Source of the DNA: Solidesulfovibrio sp.
GTDB taxonomy: Bacteria > Desulfobacterota > Desulfovibrionia > Desulfovibrionales > Desulfovibrionaceae
Direction: 5' to 3'
Assembly (NCBI RefSeq): GCF_038562415.1
Contig: NZ_JBCFBA010000001.1
Coordinates: 310,001-374,000 of the forward strand
Length of the DNA stretch: 64,000 nucleotides
Shown here: positions 18,741-27,949 of the stretch, piece after piece
How the letters are laid out: each line of letters begins with the position of its first letter
How positions within the stretch are numbered: the first letter of the stretch is position 1
Position numbers and translations under genes: made by a program
Notes under the pieces: model-generated
The model's input: only the letters and a program-made list of their open reading frames with translations
The model's database searches: none
Told to the model about the DNA's origin: nothing

Positions 18741-20156
18741 ATGGATTTGCGTGAGTTAGGGACAATGCTGCGCGAGGAACGGGAGCGGCAGGGTCTGTCC
18801 ATCGAGGACGTATCGGACAGGATCAAGATCACACGCAGCTGTCTGGCGGCCATCGAGGACGGGAACGAAAGCGTTTTGCCCCACCCGGTCTACGCCAAGG
18901 GGTTCATCAAGAATTACGCCAAGCTCCTCGGGGTCGACCAGGAGGAGTTCACCCGTCGGCTGTCCGAGGTCTACAAGCCCGAGGAAACGCCCGTGCGGGA
19001 CGTGTCGCTCGTCAAAGACCTTCCGGACGACGACTGCGGCTGCGTGCCGGCCAAGAAAGGCGGCAGGATCCCCCCGGTTGCGGCGCTGGTCACCGCCGGC
19101 GTGGTGCTCGCGGTCATCGGCCTGGCCTGGTATCTGTTCACACACGTCTTTTCCCGCTCCGGGGAGGTGGCCGACACCGCGCCGCCGGCGAAGGTCGAAC
19201 CGGCCAAGCCGGCCGCCGAACCGGAAACGCCGGCCCGGCCCGTGCCCGTGGTGCCCGTGCAGAAGCCCCAGGAGGCCACGCCCCCGGCCGTTGTTCCGCA
19301 CCCGGCCGAGGCCGTGCCGGTCGCGCCGGCCCCCCCAGTGGCCGCGCCCAAGCTGTCGCCCGTGGAAACCAAGGCCCAGCCCGCGCCGAGCCCCGACGAC
19401 CAGGTCACCCAGGACATCGCCGTCAGCGGCCCGACCAGCCCGGCCGCGCCGCCGGCCATCCCGCCGGCCCCGGAAGCCGCCCCCGCGCCCAGCCTGCCGG
19501 CGGCCAAGACCTTCACCGTGGGCGAAACCGGCCCCCATAGCGTCACCATCGTGGCCAACGACCGCTGCTGGCTGCAAGCCGGCGCCGACGGCGGCCCCAT
19601 GCACGAGACCATGCTGGAAAAGGGCGACGCCTTCACCGGCCGCTTCGCCGACTACCTGCTCGTGCGCCTGGGCAATGCCGGCGCGGTGGAGATCCGTTTC
19701 GACAACAAGCTCTATCCGCTCCAGGCCACCAAGGGCGCGGTCAAGACCCTCAAGTTCGTGGCGAAGAAATCCGAGGACGCGGCTGCCAAGCCCGCACCGA
19801 CGCCCGCGCCGCCCCAGGCGCCGGCCGTTGCGCCCGCCGCGCCGGGTTCCTCCGCCGCGCCGGCCCCGACCGCCGCCCCGGCTGCCGCCGTGGCCTCGCC
19901 CGCGCCCGGCCCAGGCGGCCAGGCTGCCCGGGAAGTGGAAATTTACGGCCAGGACGGCAGTTGGGTCATCGTCACCCCGGACAAGGGGCCGGCCAAGGAA
20001 ATCTACGTGAAAAAGGGCCAGCGGCTCACGGTGCCCTTTGGCGAACGCATCGACATCAAGCTCGGCAATCCGAGCAACGTGGTCTTCCGCTACGACGGCA
20101 AGGAAACGGCCGTGGTCACGGAAAAGGGCGAGACCAAGTCCATCCGTTTCCCGTAA
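18741..20156 (+). CDS. rodZ: RodZ-like cytoskeletal/envelope protein with two C-terminal beta domains
   Basis: A 471-residue inner membrane protein. Residues 1-70 form a RodZ-type helix-turn-helix (LRELGTMLREERERQGLSIE, KGFIKNYAKLLGVD) that in RodZ binds MreB. One membrane helix follows at about 112-136 and then a Pro/Ala-rich linker. There are two related periplasmic domains: one at about 257-340 (VTIVANDRCWLQAGADGG) and one at about 398-471 (SWVIVTPDKGPAKEIYVKKG). Most RodZ proteins carry only one. GGAGGAA precedes the ATG. The position after surA and before recO fits an envelope-growth role. Confidence 0.85.
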   Translation: MDLRELGTMLREERERQGLSIEDVSDRIKITRSCLAAIEDGNESVLPHPVYAKGFIKNYAKLLGVDQEEFTRRLSEVYKPEETPVRDVSLVKDLPDDDCGCVPAKKGGRIPPVAALVTAGVVLAVIGLAWYLFTHVFSRSGEVADTAPPAKVEPAKPAAEPETPARPVPVVPVQKPQEATPPAVVPHPAEAVPVAPAPPVAAPKLSPVETKAQPAPSPDDQVTQDIAVSGPTSPAAPPAIPPAPEAAPAPSLPAAKTFTVGETGPHSVTIVANDRCWLQAGADGGPMHETMLEKGDAFTGRFADYLLVRLGNAGAVEIRFDNKLYPLQATKGAVKTLKFVAKKSEDAAAKPAPTPAPPQAPAVAPAAPGSSAAPAPTAAPAAAVASPAPGPGGQAAREVEIYGQDGSWVIVTPDKGPAKEIYVKKGQRLTVPFGERIDIKLGNPSNVVFRYDGKETAVVTEKGETKSIRFP

Positions 20157-20203
20157 ACGCGCCCACGGCGCGGGTGCGGACGGGGGACGCGCGGCGGGGC
20201 GGC

Positions 20204-20953
20204 ATGGAATTCTCCGAACAGGCGCTCGTGCTCAAGGTGGGGCGGTTCCGGGAGATCGATGCCTGGGTGCGGCTGGTCTCCCCGGTGCGCGGGGTGTACA
20301 CGGCCTTCGCCTTCGGCGGGCTCAAAAGCCGCCGCCGGTTCCTGGGCTGCCTCGACCCCTTGAACCATGTCCGCTTCAAGGTGCGCCGGGCCGGCTACCG
20401 GGGCTACCACTGCCTGACCGAGGCGCGCCTGCTCGACGCGCCGGTCAGCCTTCGCGGCGACCCGAACCGCTTGGGCATGGCGGTCAACTGCTTGAAATTT
20501 TTCGAAGCCGTGCACATCGGCCCCACGGGCGCGGCCGAGGCATACGCGCTGCTGCGGGACATGCTCGGGGCGCTGGAGGCAGCCGCCGCGCCGGCGTCGC
20601 TTTTCCCGATGCTGTTTCGGGCCAGGCTGGCCGCGTTGCAGGGCACTTTTCCGGCCTGCCGGTGCTGTGCCCTCTGCGGCGCGCCGCTGTGCGGCGGCGA
20701 GGCCGTGTGCCATGTGGAGGCCGGGCGCTTGACCTGCGCCGCCTGCCGGGACGATAACGCCCCGGGCGTGCGCCAGCGCCTGAGCGCCCCGGCCCTGGCC
20801 CTGTTCGCGGCGGCCGAGTCCGGCGACGCCCGCGACTGGGCCGCCCGGCGGCCCGATCCGGCCGCGGCCCGGGAGTTTTCCCGCGCCGTGGACCTGCTCG
20901 TGCGCTACCACATGGGCCTGGCCTGGGAGCAGGGCGGGTTCGTGCGCACCTAG
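20204..20953 (+). CDS. recO: DNA repair protein RecO
   Basis: A 249-residue RecFOR pathway protein that loads RecA and anneals ssDNA. It has an N-terminal OB fold ([20 protein letters not shown]) and a C-terminal helical part with a four-cysteine zinc site ([12 protein letters not shown] and CAAC). The ATG at 20204 follows GCGGGGCGGC, a weak site. The gene is close to rodZ and ends 73 bases before glyQ. Confidence 0.92.
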   Translation: MEFSEQALVLKVGRFREIDAWVRLVSPVRGVYTAFAFGGLKSRRRFLGCLDPLNHVRFKVRRAGYRGYHCLTEARLLDAPVSLRGDPNRLGMAVNCLKFFEAVHIGPTGAAEAYALLRDMLGALEAAAAPASLFPMLFRARLAALQGTFPACRCCALCGAPLCGGEAVCHVEAGRLTCAACRDDNAPGVRQRLSAPALALFAAAESGDARDWAARRPDPAAAREFSRAVDLLVRYHMGLAWEQGGFVRT

Positions 20954-21026
20954 GGCCCGACGCTGTTTTCGACCTGGACCGACCCGCCGCCATGGCCACG
21001 GCGAAACCTTGAAATTCGGAGCGACC

Positions 21027-21902
21027 ATGCATTTTCAGGATGTCATCTTGACGCTGCAAAACTTCTGGGCCAAATCCGGCTGCCTCGTGGTCCAGCCCTA
21101 CGACATCGAGGCCGGCGCCGGCACCTTCAACCCGGCCACCTTTTTCCGGGTCATCGGCCCCGAGCCCTGGCGGGCCGCCTACGTCGAGCCCTCCCGCCGC
21201 CCGACCGACGGCCGCTACGGCGAGAACCCCAACCGGCTCCAGCACTATTTCCAGTTCCAGGTCATCCTCAAGCCCTCGCCGGAGGGCGTCCAGGACCTGT
21301 ACCTGGAAAGCCTGGCCGCCCTGGGTGTTTCCGCCGCCGACCACGACATCCGCTTCGTGGAGGACGACTGGGAGTCCCCGACCCTCGGCGCCTGGGGCCT
21401 GGGTTGGGAAGTCTGGCTCGACGGCATGGAAGTGACCCAGTTCACCTATTTCCAGCAAGTGGGCGGCATCGACCTTTCGCCGGTCTCCGTGGAAATCACC
21501 TACGGGCTCGAGCGCATCAGCATGTATTTGCAGCAAAAGGAATCGGTCTACGACCTGGCCTGGAACGACCGGGTGACCTACGGGCAGGTGTACCAGCGCG
21601 GCGAGTACGAGCATTCGCGCTACAATTTCGAGGAATCCGACGCCGTCATGTTGCTTTCCCACTTCAACGACTTCGAGAAGGAATGCAAACGGCTGTGCGA
21701 GCTGGGGCTGCCCTGGCCGGCCTACGACTACTGCCTCAAGTGCTCCCACACCTTCAACATGCTCGAAGCCCGGGGCGCCATCTCGATCACCGAACGCACG
21801 GGCTACATCGGCCGCGTCCGCGCCCTGGCCTCCAGCCTGGCCCGCCTCTACGCCGCCCAGCGTAAGGAACTCGGCTATCCCCTCCTGACTCCCAGTGCAT
21901 AA
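21027..21902 (+). CDS. glyQ: Glycyl-tRNA synthetase alpha subunit
   Basis: Catalytic subunit of the bacterial alpha2-beta2 glycyl-tRNA synthetase. The 291-residue sequence is full length: [56 protein letters not shown] and a C-terminal [20 protein letters not shown]. The ATG at 21027 has GGAG five bases before it, so I prefer it to the TTG at 21009. It is 13 bases from glyS, forming the usual glyQS pair. Confidence 0.97.
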   Translation: MHFQDVILTLQNFWAKSGCLVVQPYDIEAGAGTFNPATFFRVIGPEPWRAAYVEPSRRPTDGRYGENPNRLQHYFQFQVILKPSPEGVQDLYLESLAALGVSAADHDIRFVEDDWESPTLGAWGLGWEVWLDGMEVTQFTYFQQVGGIDLSPVSVEITYGLERISMYLQQKESVYDLAWNDRVTYGQVYQRGEYEHSRYNFEESDAVMLLSHFNDFEKECKRLCELGLPWPAYDYCLKCSHTFNMLEARGAISITERTGYIGRVRALASSLARLYAAQRKELGYPLLTPSA

Positions 21903-21915
21903 AGGACGATACGAC

Positions 21916-24009
21916 ATGCCCCATTTTCTTTTGGAGATCGGATTCGAGGAGATGCCGGCCCGGTTCCTGTCGGGCCTTGCCGCCGAGTCCCGCGCCCTGG
22001 TCGTCGACGCCCTGGCCCAGGCCAAGCTCGACGCCCCGGCCGTGGCCGCCTTTGCCACGCCCCGCCGGCTGGTGGTCAGCGTGCCGGAGTTGGCCGCCAC
22101 CGCCCGCCGGGAAGAGGAGCTCGTCACCGGGCCGCCCGAAAAGGTCGGCTTTTCCGCCTCGGGCGAGCCCACCCCGGCGGCCATGGGCTTTGCCAAGGGC
22201 CAGGGCAAGGACGTCGCCGACGTGTTCGTCATGGAAACCGGCAAGGGCCGCTATCTGGCCCTCAACAAGACCACCGGCGGCCAACCCGCCCTGGAGCTCC
22301 TGCCCGGCATCTGCCTGGAACTGATCAGGAAGCTGTCCTTTCCCAAGCGCATGCACTGGGGCAGCCGCGATTTCGCCTTCGGCCGGCCGGTCCACTGGTT
22401 CGTCGCCCTGCTGGGCGCCGACGTGGTCCCCTTCACCCTGGACGACATCGCCTCGGGCAGGCGGACCCACGGGCATCGCATCATGGGTCCCGGCCCCTTT
22501 GACGTGCCCGCGGCGGCCGACTATTTCGCCATCATCCGCGACCAGGGCAAGGTGGTCCTCGACGCCGAGGAACGCCGGGCCATAGTCCGCGCCCAGGCCG
22601 AGCAGCTCGCCCGCGAGGCCGGCGGCACGGCCGTGATCAACCCGTCCCTTCTGGCCGAGGTCACGGGCCTGACCGAACACCCCGTGGTCATGCTGGGCCG
22701 CTTCGACCGCAAGTTCCTGGACGTGCCGCGCGAGGTGCTCATCACCAGCATGGAGAGCCACCAGAAGAGCTTCGCCGTGGAGGACGGCAAGGGCGGGCTG
22801 TTGCCGGTCTTCCTGACCACCCTGGGCCTGGTGCCGGGCAACCCGGAGCTGGTGCGCCGGGGCTGGCAGCGGGTGCTGGCGGCGCGCCTCGAGGACGCCC
22901 GCTTTTTCTGGGAAGCCGATTGCGGCACGGACATCGAGGCCTGGCAGAAAAAGCTGGAGCGGGTGGTCTTTCTGGCCGGCCTCGGCAGCATGCGCGACAA
23001 GGCCCGGCGCCTGGAGCGGTTGTGCGGCCTGGTGGCCGAGATGGCCGGCAAGCCCGAGGCCATGCTCGACGCCTCCCAGGCCGGCGGGCTGGCCAAAGTC
23101 GACCTCGTGTCCGACATGGTCGGCGAATTCGCCGAACTGCAAGGGGTCATGGGCGCCATTTACGTGCGCCGCAAGGGCCATTCCCAGACCGTTTCCCGGG
23201 CCATCGCCGAGCAGTACCTGCCGGCCGGGCCGGACAGCCCCGTGCCGCCGACCCTGGCCGGGGCCATCCTGTCCGTGGCCGACAAGGCCGACACCCTGGC
23301 CGGCTGCTTCGGCCTGGACATGGCCCCCACCGGCGCGGCCGACCCCTACGCCCTGCGCCGGGCGGCGCTGGGCATCTGCCGCATCGTCATCGAGCACGGC
23401 CTGCGCCTGGACCTCATGGAGCTGCTCCAGGCGGCGCTGGACGGCTACGGCGACGTCAAGTTCAAGGTGGACCGCACCCACAGCCTGGCCAAGCTCCTGG
23501 ATTTTTTTGGTCAGCGCCTCAAGGCCTACTTCACCGGCCGGGGCTTCGACACGCTGGTGGTGGACGCGGCGCTGGGCGCCTCGTTTACCGACATCGCCCA
23601 GCTGGCCGCGCGCATCGACGCCCTGGCCGCCTTTGCCGCCAAGCCGGATTTCGACCAGGCCGTGCTGACCTTCAAGCGCGCCGCCAACATCATCCGCAAG
23701 CAGGGCGTGGGCGCCGGCGTGCCCTTGACCGGCACGGTCAAGGCGGCGCTTCTGGCCGAGCCGGCCGACAAGGACCTGGCCGCGGCCTGCGCCGACGTCT
23801 TCCCGCGCTTCGACGCGCTGTTCGCCGACGGCGACTACCGGGCCGTGCTGGACCTGCTCTACGAACTGCGGCCGGCCGTGGACGCCTTTTTCGACAACGT
23901 CATGGTCATGTGCGACGACATGGACGTGCGCCTCAATCGCTTGAACCTGCTCAAGTCCCTGGTGGACCGCCTGGGCCGCGTGGCCGACTTCGCGGCGCTG
24001 CAGGTGTAG
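21916..24009 (+). CDS. glyS: Glycyl-tRNA synthetase beta subunit
   Basis: A 697-residue tRNA-binding subunit partnering GlyQ. Family segments are [20 protein letters not shown] at the N-terminus, [38 protein letters not shown], an HD-like [17 protein letters not shown] region, and the C-terminal anticodon-binding part ending [25 protein letters not shown] precedes the ATG. The length matches homologues. A REP-like palindrome follows the stop. Confidence 0.96.
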   Translation: MPHFLLEIGFEEMPARFLSGLAAESRALVVDALAQAKLDAPAVAAFATPRRLVVSVPELAATARREEELVTGPPEKVGFSASGEPTPAAMGFAKGQGKDVADVFVMETGKGRYLALNKTTGGQPALELLPGICLELIRKLSFPKRMHWGSRDFAFGRPVHWFVALLGADVVPFTLDDIASGRRTHGHRIMGPGPFDVPAAADYFAIIRDQGKVVLDAEERRAIVRAQAEQLAREAGGTAVINPSLLAEVTGLTEHPVVMLGRFDRKFLDVPREVLITSMESHQKSFAVEDGKGGLLPVFLTTLGLVPGNPELVRRGWQRVLAARLEDARFFWEADCGTDIEAWQKKLERVVFLAGLGSMRDKARRLERLCGLVAEMAGKPEAMLDASQAGGLAKVDLVSDMVGEFAELQGVMGAIYVRRKGHSQTVSRAIAEQYLPAGPDSPVPPTLAGAILSVADKADTLAGCFGLDMAPTGAADPYALRRAALGICRIVIEHGLRLDLMELLQAALDGYGDVKFKVDRTHSLAKLLDFFGQRLKAYFTGRGFDTLVVDAALGASFTDIAQLAARIDALAAFAAKPDFDQAVLTFKRAANIIRKQGVGAGVPLTGTVKAALLAEPADKDLAAACADVFPRFDALFADGDYRAVLDLLYELRPAVDAFFDNVMVMCDDMDVRLNRLNLLKSLVDRLGRVADFAALQV

Positions 24010-24046
24010 GGCAGGGGAAGGGGAAGCGAAGAAGGAATGCAGGAAA

Positions 24047-24096
24047 GAGGCCTCCGGCGGCCAGGAGGGGCGACGGCCCCTCCTGGACCTCCCGAA
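24047..24096. repeat. REP-like palindromic intergenic element A
   Basis: After glyS, the stem CCAGGAGGGG (24061-24070) and CCCCTCCTGG (24077-24086) frames a six-base loop, preceded by GCCTCCGGCGGCC. Similar elements lie near 40059 and 53082. Confidence 0.6.
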
Positions 24097-24131
24097 AGGG
24101 GGGAGATAAACCGTACGGATGGATTTTTTGC

Positions 24132-24160
24132 TTGACAGGTTTGACGAGTCGGGCTAATTG
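24132..24160 (+). promoter_or_regulatory. Probable rpsT promoter
   Basis: A perfect -35 TTGACA at 24132-24137 is followed at 15-17 bases by GCTAAT/TAATTG (24153-24160). It lies about 40 bases before the rpsT start and after the palindrome that follows glyS, so rpsT probably has its own transcript. Confidence 0.65.
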
Positions 24161-24197
24161 GTCCTGCTTCAGCGAACACTACACGGAGGAACGATCC

Positions 24198-24461
24198 TTG
24201 GCCAACCATAAATCCGCCATCAAACGGCACCGCCAAAGCCTTTTGGCCCGGGCTCGCAACCGGGCGGTCAAAACCCGCGTGCGCAATGTCATCAAGGCCG
24301 TACGCGCCGCCCTTTCCGCCGGTGACGCCGCCGCCGCCGAAACCGCCCTGCTGAGCGCCACCAAGGTCCTGGACAAGGCCGCCACGAAAAAGGTCATCCA
24401 CTGGAAGACCGCCGCCCGCAACATCTCCCGCCTGTCCACGGCCATCAACAAGGCCAAATAA
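24198..24461 (+). CDS. rpsT: Small ribosomal subunit protein bS20
   Basis: An 87-residue basic helical protein that binds 16S rRNA early in 30S assembly. The typical start [20 protein letters not shown], the run [15 protein letters not shown] and the C-terminal [20 protein letters not shown] identify it. It starts with TTG, with CGGAGGA seven bases upstream. Rare start codons are known in S20 genes and relate to autogenous control in E. coli; that control is not shown here. A strong terminator follows. Confidence 0.97.
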   Translation: MANHKSAIKRHRQSLLARARNRAVKTRVRNVIKAVRAALSAGDAAAAETALLSATKVLDKAATKKVIHWKTAARNISRLSTAINKAK

Positions 24462-24496
24462 GGTCCCAGGCACACCGTTTCCAGACAAGATTGTTT

Positions 24497-24526
24497 GCCC
24501 GTCGCGGTTCGCCGCGACGGGCTTTT
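24497..24526 (+). terminator. Rho-independent terminator after rpsT
   Basis: A perfect 11-bp stem (GCCCGTCGCGG and CCGCGACGGGC) with a TTCG loop, followed by TTTT. Confidence 0.9.
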
Positions 24527-24543
24527 GTGCTTGGTCCGCGTGA

Positions 24544-24885
24544 CTACGGCTTGATGTAGGCAAAGCCCTTGCGCTGCAGATCCACCAGCTCCACCACGCC
24601 GGCCGGCACGATGGCGCAGGCCGGGTGGAGCTGCTCGGCCGGCACGCCGAAATGCCGCATGGCGTTTCGGCACACCCGCACCGACAGCCCCTTGGCCGCC
24701 AGGTCGCCGATAAGGCTGGCCTGCTCGCCGTCGGCCGTCAGGAGCCCGATGGCCGGGCCGTTGACCAGCAGCACCACCGTGAACGCCTCGTGCACCAGGG
24801 CATCGAGATAGTTGGCCACGTTGGTCAGGGCCATGCCCAGGGCGGCCGCGTCCGTATCCACGTGAAAAACCACGTCGAAGTGCAT
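24544..24885 (-). CDS. DsrE family small protein
   Basis: A 113-residue DsrE/DsrF-like protein, a fold used in sulfur transfer and also found next to selenium genes. It begins FDVVFHVDTDAAALGMALTN, has VLLVNGPAIGLL, and a single conserved-type cysteine in LSVRVCRNAMRHFGV; a second cysteine (HPACAIVPAG) lies nearer the C-terminus. AAAGGAG supports the ATG at 24885. It is the last gene of the operon running down from 29876 and follows selD by 22 bases, so a role in handling sulfur or selenium is a reasonable inference. Confidence 0.78.
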   Translation of the reverse strand: MHFDVVFHVDTDAAALGMALTNVANYLDALVHEAFTVVLLVNGPAIGLLTADGEQASLIGDLAAKGLSVRVCRNAMRHFGVPAEQLHPACAIVPAGVVELVDLQRKGFAYIKP

Positions 24886-24907
24886 TCCCGGCTCCTTTTT
24901 TCCGATG

Positions 24908-25951
24908 TCACGCCAGGCGCAGCCGGGCCGCGTCCGGCAACGCCGCAACCACCCGGCCGATGACCGCCGCCAGGTCGCCGGCGTCGGTCAGCATCCGCCG
25001 GGCCGCCGCGACCTTGCCCTCGGGCACGGCCAGCACCAACCCGCCCGAGGTCTGGGCGTCAAACACCAGGTCGCAACGCACCGGATCGAGCCCGGCGGCC
25101 ACGGACACCGTCCTGGCGCAGTGGTCGCGGTTGGCGAAGCTTCCGGCCGGGAGCATCCCCAGGCCGGCCAGTTCCACGGCCAGCGGCAGGAAGGGCACCT
25201 CGGCCAGGGTCAGCTCCACGGCCACGCCCGAGGCGGCGGCCATCTCCAGCAGATGCCCGCCTAGGCCGAAGCCCGTCACGTCCGTGGCCGCCTTGAGCCC
25301 AAGCTCCCGGATCACCCGGCCGCCGGCGGCGTTGAGCCGGCCGGCCACGCGAAACAGCAGCTCCTCGAGCACGGCCGCGTCGCCGAAATCCCCCTTGAGC
25401 GCCGTGGCCAGCACGCCCGTGCCCAGCGGCTTGGTCAGGATGAGCAGGTCGCCGGGCGAAAGCCCGGTGTTGGAGGCGAAGCCGTCGGCCGCAACCAGCC
25501 CGGAGACGGCCAGGCCGTACTTGATCTCCTTGTCCTCCACGCTGTGCCCGCCGGCGGGCACGGCCCCGGCCTCCAGGACCGCGTCCAGGCCGCCGCGCAG
25601 GATGTCGGCCAGTATCCGCTTGTCCATGGTCTTTATGGGGAAGCAGACGATGTTCATGGCACTTAGCGGCGTGCCGCCCATGGCGTAGATGTCGGAGAGG
25701 GCGTTGACCGCGGCGATGCGGCCGAACTTGTAGGGGTCGTTGACGATGGGCGTAAAAAAATCCACGGTCTGCACGAGCCCCGTGCCGTCCGGAAGGCGCA
25801 CCACGGCCGCGTCCTCGTTGACGCCGCTTGCGGTCAGCAGCCGAGGATCGGTCACGGGCGGCAAGCCCCGCAAGACGGCCTCCAGGTCCCCTGGAGCGAT
25901 CTTGGCCGCTCAGCCGGCGGCGGTGACGGTCTTGACCAGTTCCACGGTCAT
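24908..25951 (-). CDS. selD: Selenophosphate synthase containing selenocysteine (UGA at 25910-25912)
   Basis: Makes selenophosphate from selenide and ATP, the selenium donor for Sec-tRNA and selenouridine. A plain translation stops at an in-frame TGA at codon 14. Read through as selenocysteine, the N-terminus is TVELVKTVTAAGUAAKIAPG, exactly the SelD active-site pattern where Cys or Sec is followed by a conserved lysine. The body has NEDAAVVRL, VDFFTPIVNDPYKFGRIAA, GGHSVEDKEIKYGLAVSG and TDVTGFGLGGHLLEMA. The total is 347 residues, the usual size. The ATG at 25951 overlaps the preceding stop (ATGA). Confidence 0.95.
25876..25912 (-). promoter_or_regulatory. SECIS-like hairpin directly after the selD UGA codon
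   Basis: In the mRNA the UGA is followed by GCGGCCAAGAUCG, then stem CUCCAGG, loop GGA, stem CCUGGAG and GCCG, which can extend pairing with the upstream CGGC. The apical loop is about 20 bases after the UGA and starts with G, as in bacterial SECIS elements. The sequence also codes for protein. Confidence 0.75.
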
Positions 25952-26163
25952 GACGGCTCCTTGTCGATGCTTTCCCTCAAATCACGCACCAGCGCCTCCC
26001 GGTCAAGGCCGAACCGGGCCGCCAGTGCGCCGATGGTCTCGAAAAGCCCCTGGCACAGCAGGCAACAGCCGGCCGGGCCGTCGTAGCGCCGCAAAACGTC
26101 CTCGGTGGCCGGATGGGCGGCCACCAGGTCGAGGACGGTGGCCGTGTCGGGGTCAAAGGTCAC
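25948..26163 (-). CDS. DUF1858-like small redox-type protein
   Basis: A 71-residue protein resembling the DUF1858 / hybrid-cluster-associated disulfide domain: TVLDLVAAHPATEDVLRRYD, then GPAGCCLLCQGLFETIGALA and FGLDREALVRDL. The CCLLC cluster could form a disulfide or bind metal. It starts with GTG at 26163, eleven bases inside the ABC transporter gene, and its stop overlaps the selD start by four bases. It is therefore translationally coupled on both sides. Confidence 0.7.
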   Translation of the reverse strand: MTFDPDTATVLDLVAAHPATEDVLRRYDGPAGCCLLCQGLFETIGALAARFGLDREALVRDLRESIDKEPS

Positions 26164-27949
26164 GGCCGGACTCCGCGCCGCTTTGCACGGCCCACATGCC
26201 GGCGTAGACCCCGCCGGCGGCCACCAGGGACTCGTGGTCGCCGCGCTCGACCAGGCAGCCCTCGACCACGACCAGGATTTCGGCGCACTGGCGCACGGTG
26301 GACAGGCGATGGGCCACGGCCAGAGTCAGCCTGCCTTCGCGGAAGGCATGGAGGTTTTGCTGGATGATCGCCTCGGTGCGGGTATCCACGGCCGAGGTGG
26401 CTTCATCCAAAATGAGCACGGCCGGATCGCGCAGGATGGCCCGGGCCAGGGACACGCGCTGGCGTTCGCCGCCGGAGAGCTTCATGCCGCGTTCGCCGAT
26501 GAGCGTGTCGTAGCCGGCCGGCAGCTTCATGATGAAGTCGTCGGCCCCGGCCACGGCGGCCGCCCGGCGAACGGCCGCCAGGTCGGCCTCGGGGCGCCCC
26601 AGCAGGATGTTCTCGGCCACCGTGCCGTGGAACAAAAAGGCGTCCTGGGAGACGTAGCCGAGTTGGCCGCGCCAGCTTTTGAGCGTGTAGCCGGCCAGAG
26701 GCCGGCCGTCGACGAGGATCGCGCCGCCGGTTGGCTCGTAGTAGCGCAGCAGCAGCTTGACCAGGGTGGATTTGCCGGCCCCGGTCGGGCCGACCACGCC
26801 CGTCACCTCGCCCCGGCGCAGGGAGAAGGTGATGCCGTGCAGCACCGGTCCCCGCGACGGGTAGGCGAAACGGACATCCCGGAAGGCGATCTCCCCGGGC
26901 CGGTGGGGCAGGGCCACGGCCTCGGGCCGGTCGGCCACCCGGGGCTTGACGGCCAACAGTTCGGCGATGCGCGAGGCGGCGGCCTCGGCCCGCTGGATCT
27001 GGTTGATGAGCATGCCGAAGACGAAAAGCGGCAGCACGAGCCGGGCGGCAAAAAGGACGAAGGTGGTGTAGTCGCCGACGGTTGGCCCGTGGCCGGCAGC
27101 CACCAGGTAGCCGCCGCCGGCGAAAACCGCGCCAAAGGACAGGCCGGCCACGGCGTAGATGGCCGGGACGAATTTGGCCCGCTCGGCCTCGGCGGCGATG
27201 GCCTCGTCGCGGTAGCCGGCCGAACGCGCGGCCACGGCGGCGTGGAGGCGGTCCTCGGCGGTGTAGGCCTGGATGACGCCCATGCCGGCGATGTTGTTTT
27301 CGAGCAGCCCGGCGATGGCGCCCACGGCCCGGCGCGTTTCCCGGTAGCGGGGCTGCACCCGGGTGACGAACCGGCGCACGGCGAAGATGGCCAGGGGCAG
27401 CGGCAAGAAAAGCAGCAGCGCCAGCCGCCATTCCAGGAAGAAGAGGTAGCCGTAGATGCCAACGAATGTCACCACCAGACGGATGATGGAGGTCAGCGCG
27501 TCGGTGAGAAAGCTTTCCAGGGTGTCCACGTCGGCCACGATGACGGACATGATGTCGCCGGTCTGCCGGTCCTCGAAAAAGGCCGGGTCCAGGGACTGGA
27601 GGTGGCCGTAGAGGCTCAGGCGGATGTCGTGGCGCGTCTTTTGGGCCATGGCCGCGAGCACGTAGTCCGAGCCGCTCTGGAAGACGGCCAGGAAGAGGAA
27701 ACTGGCCAGGATGGCTAGGCCGTAAAGGACATAGACGGAGGCTTGGGACTCGCCCCGGGCGGCGACGTCGATGACCCGGCCGGCCAGGGCCAGGGGCAGC
27801 AGGTCGCAGGCCCGGGCCAGGACGTTGAGGGCCAATCCGCCGGCCAGGGCCGCCTTGTAGGGCCGCAAAAAGGCGTAAAGCCGCCAGACGTGGCGGCCCA
27901 GAAAGGCCTGGGCGGCCTTTGGCGCGGGGTGCGGGGCTGTCTGTTTCAT
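26153..27949 (-). CDS. ABC exporter, fused membrane and ATPase domains
   Basis: A 598-residue half-transporter of the type that works as a dimer in the inner membrane. Residues about 25-320 hold six membrane helices (LRPYKAALAGGLALNVLARA, VTFVGIYGYLFFLEWRLALL and others). The nucleotide-binding domain has Walker A GPTGAGKST, signature LSGGERQR, Walker B AVLILDEAT and the switch histidine AVAHRLSTV. The cargo is unknown; family members export lipids, peptides or drugs. Its ATG overlaps the stop of the gene before it (ATGA). Confidence 0.88.
   Translation of the reverse strand: MKQTAPHPAPKAAQAFLGRHVWRLYAFLRPYKAALAGGLALNVLARACDLLPLALAGRVIDVAARGESQASVYVLYGLAILASFLFLAVFQSGSDYVLAAMAQKTRHDIRLSLYGHLQSLDPAFFEDRQTGDIMSVIVADVDTLESFLTDALTSIIRLVVTFVGIYGYLFFLEWRLALLLFLPLPLAIFAVRRFVTRVQPRYRETRRAVGAIAGLLENNIAGMGVIQAYTAEDRLHAAVAARSAGYRDEAIAAEAERAKFVPAIYAVAGLSFGAVFAGGGYLVAAGHGPTVGDYTTFVLFAARLVLPLFVFGMLINQIQRAEAAASRIAELLAVKPRVADRPEAVALPHRPGEIAFRDVRFAYPSRGPVLHGITFSLRRGEVTGVVGPTGAGKSTLVKLLLRYYEPTGGAILVDGRPLAGYTLKSWRGQLGYVSQDAFLFHGTVAENILLGRPEADLAAVRRAAAVAGADDFIMKLPAGYDTLIGERGMKLSGGERQRVSLARAILRDPAVLILDEATSAVDTRTEAIIQQNLHAFREGRLTLAVAHRLSTVRQCAEILVVVEGCLVERGDHESLVAAGGVYAGMWAVQSGAESGRDL

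Noticed and set aside
25910-25912. In-frame stop in selD as a nonsense mutation or pseudogene
   Set aside because: The codon falls exactly at the active-site Cys/Sec position and is followed by a SECIS-like hairpin, so recoding is far more likely.
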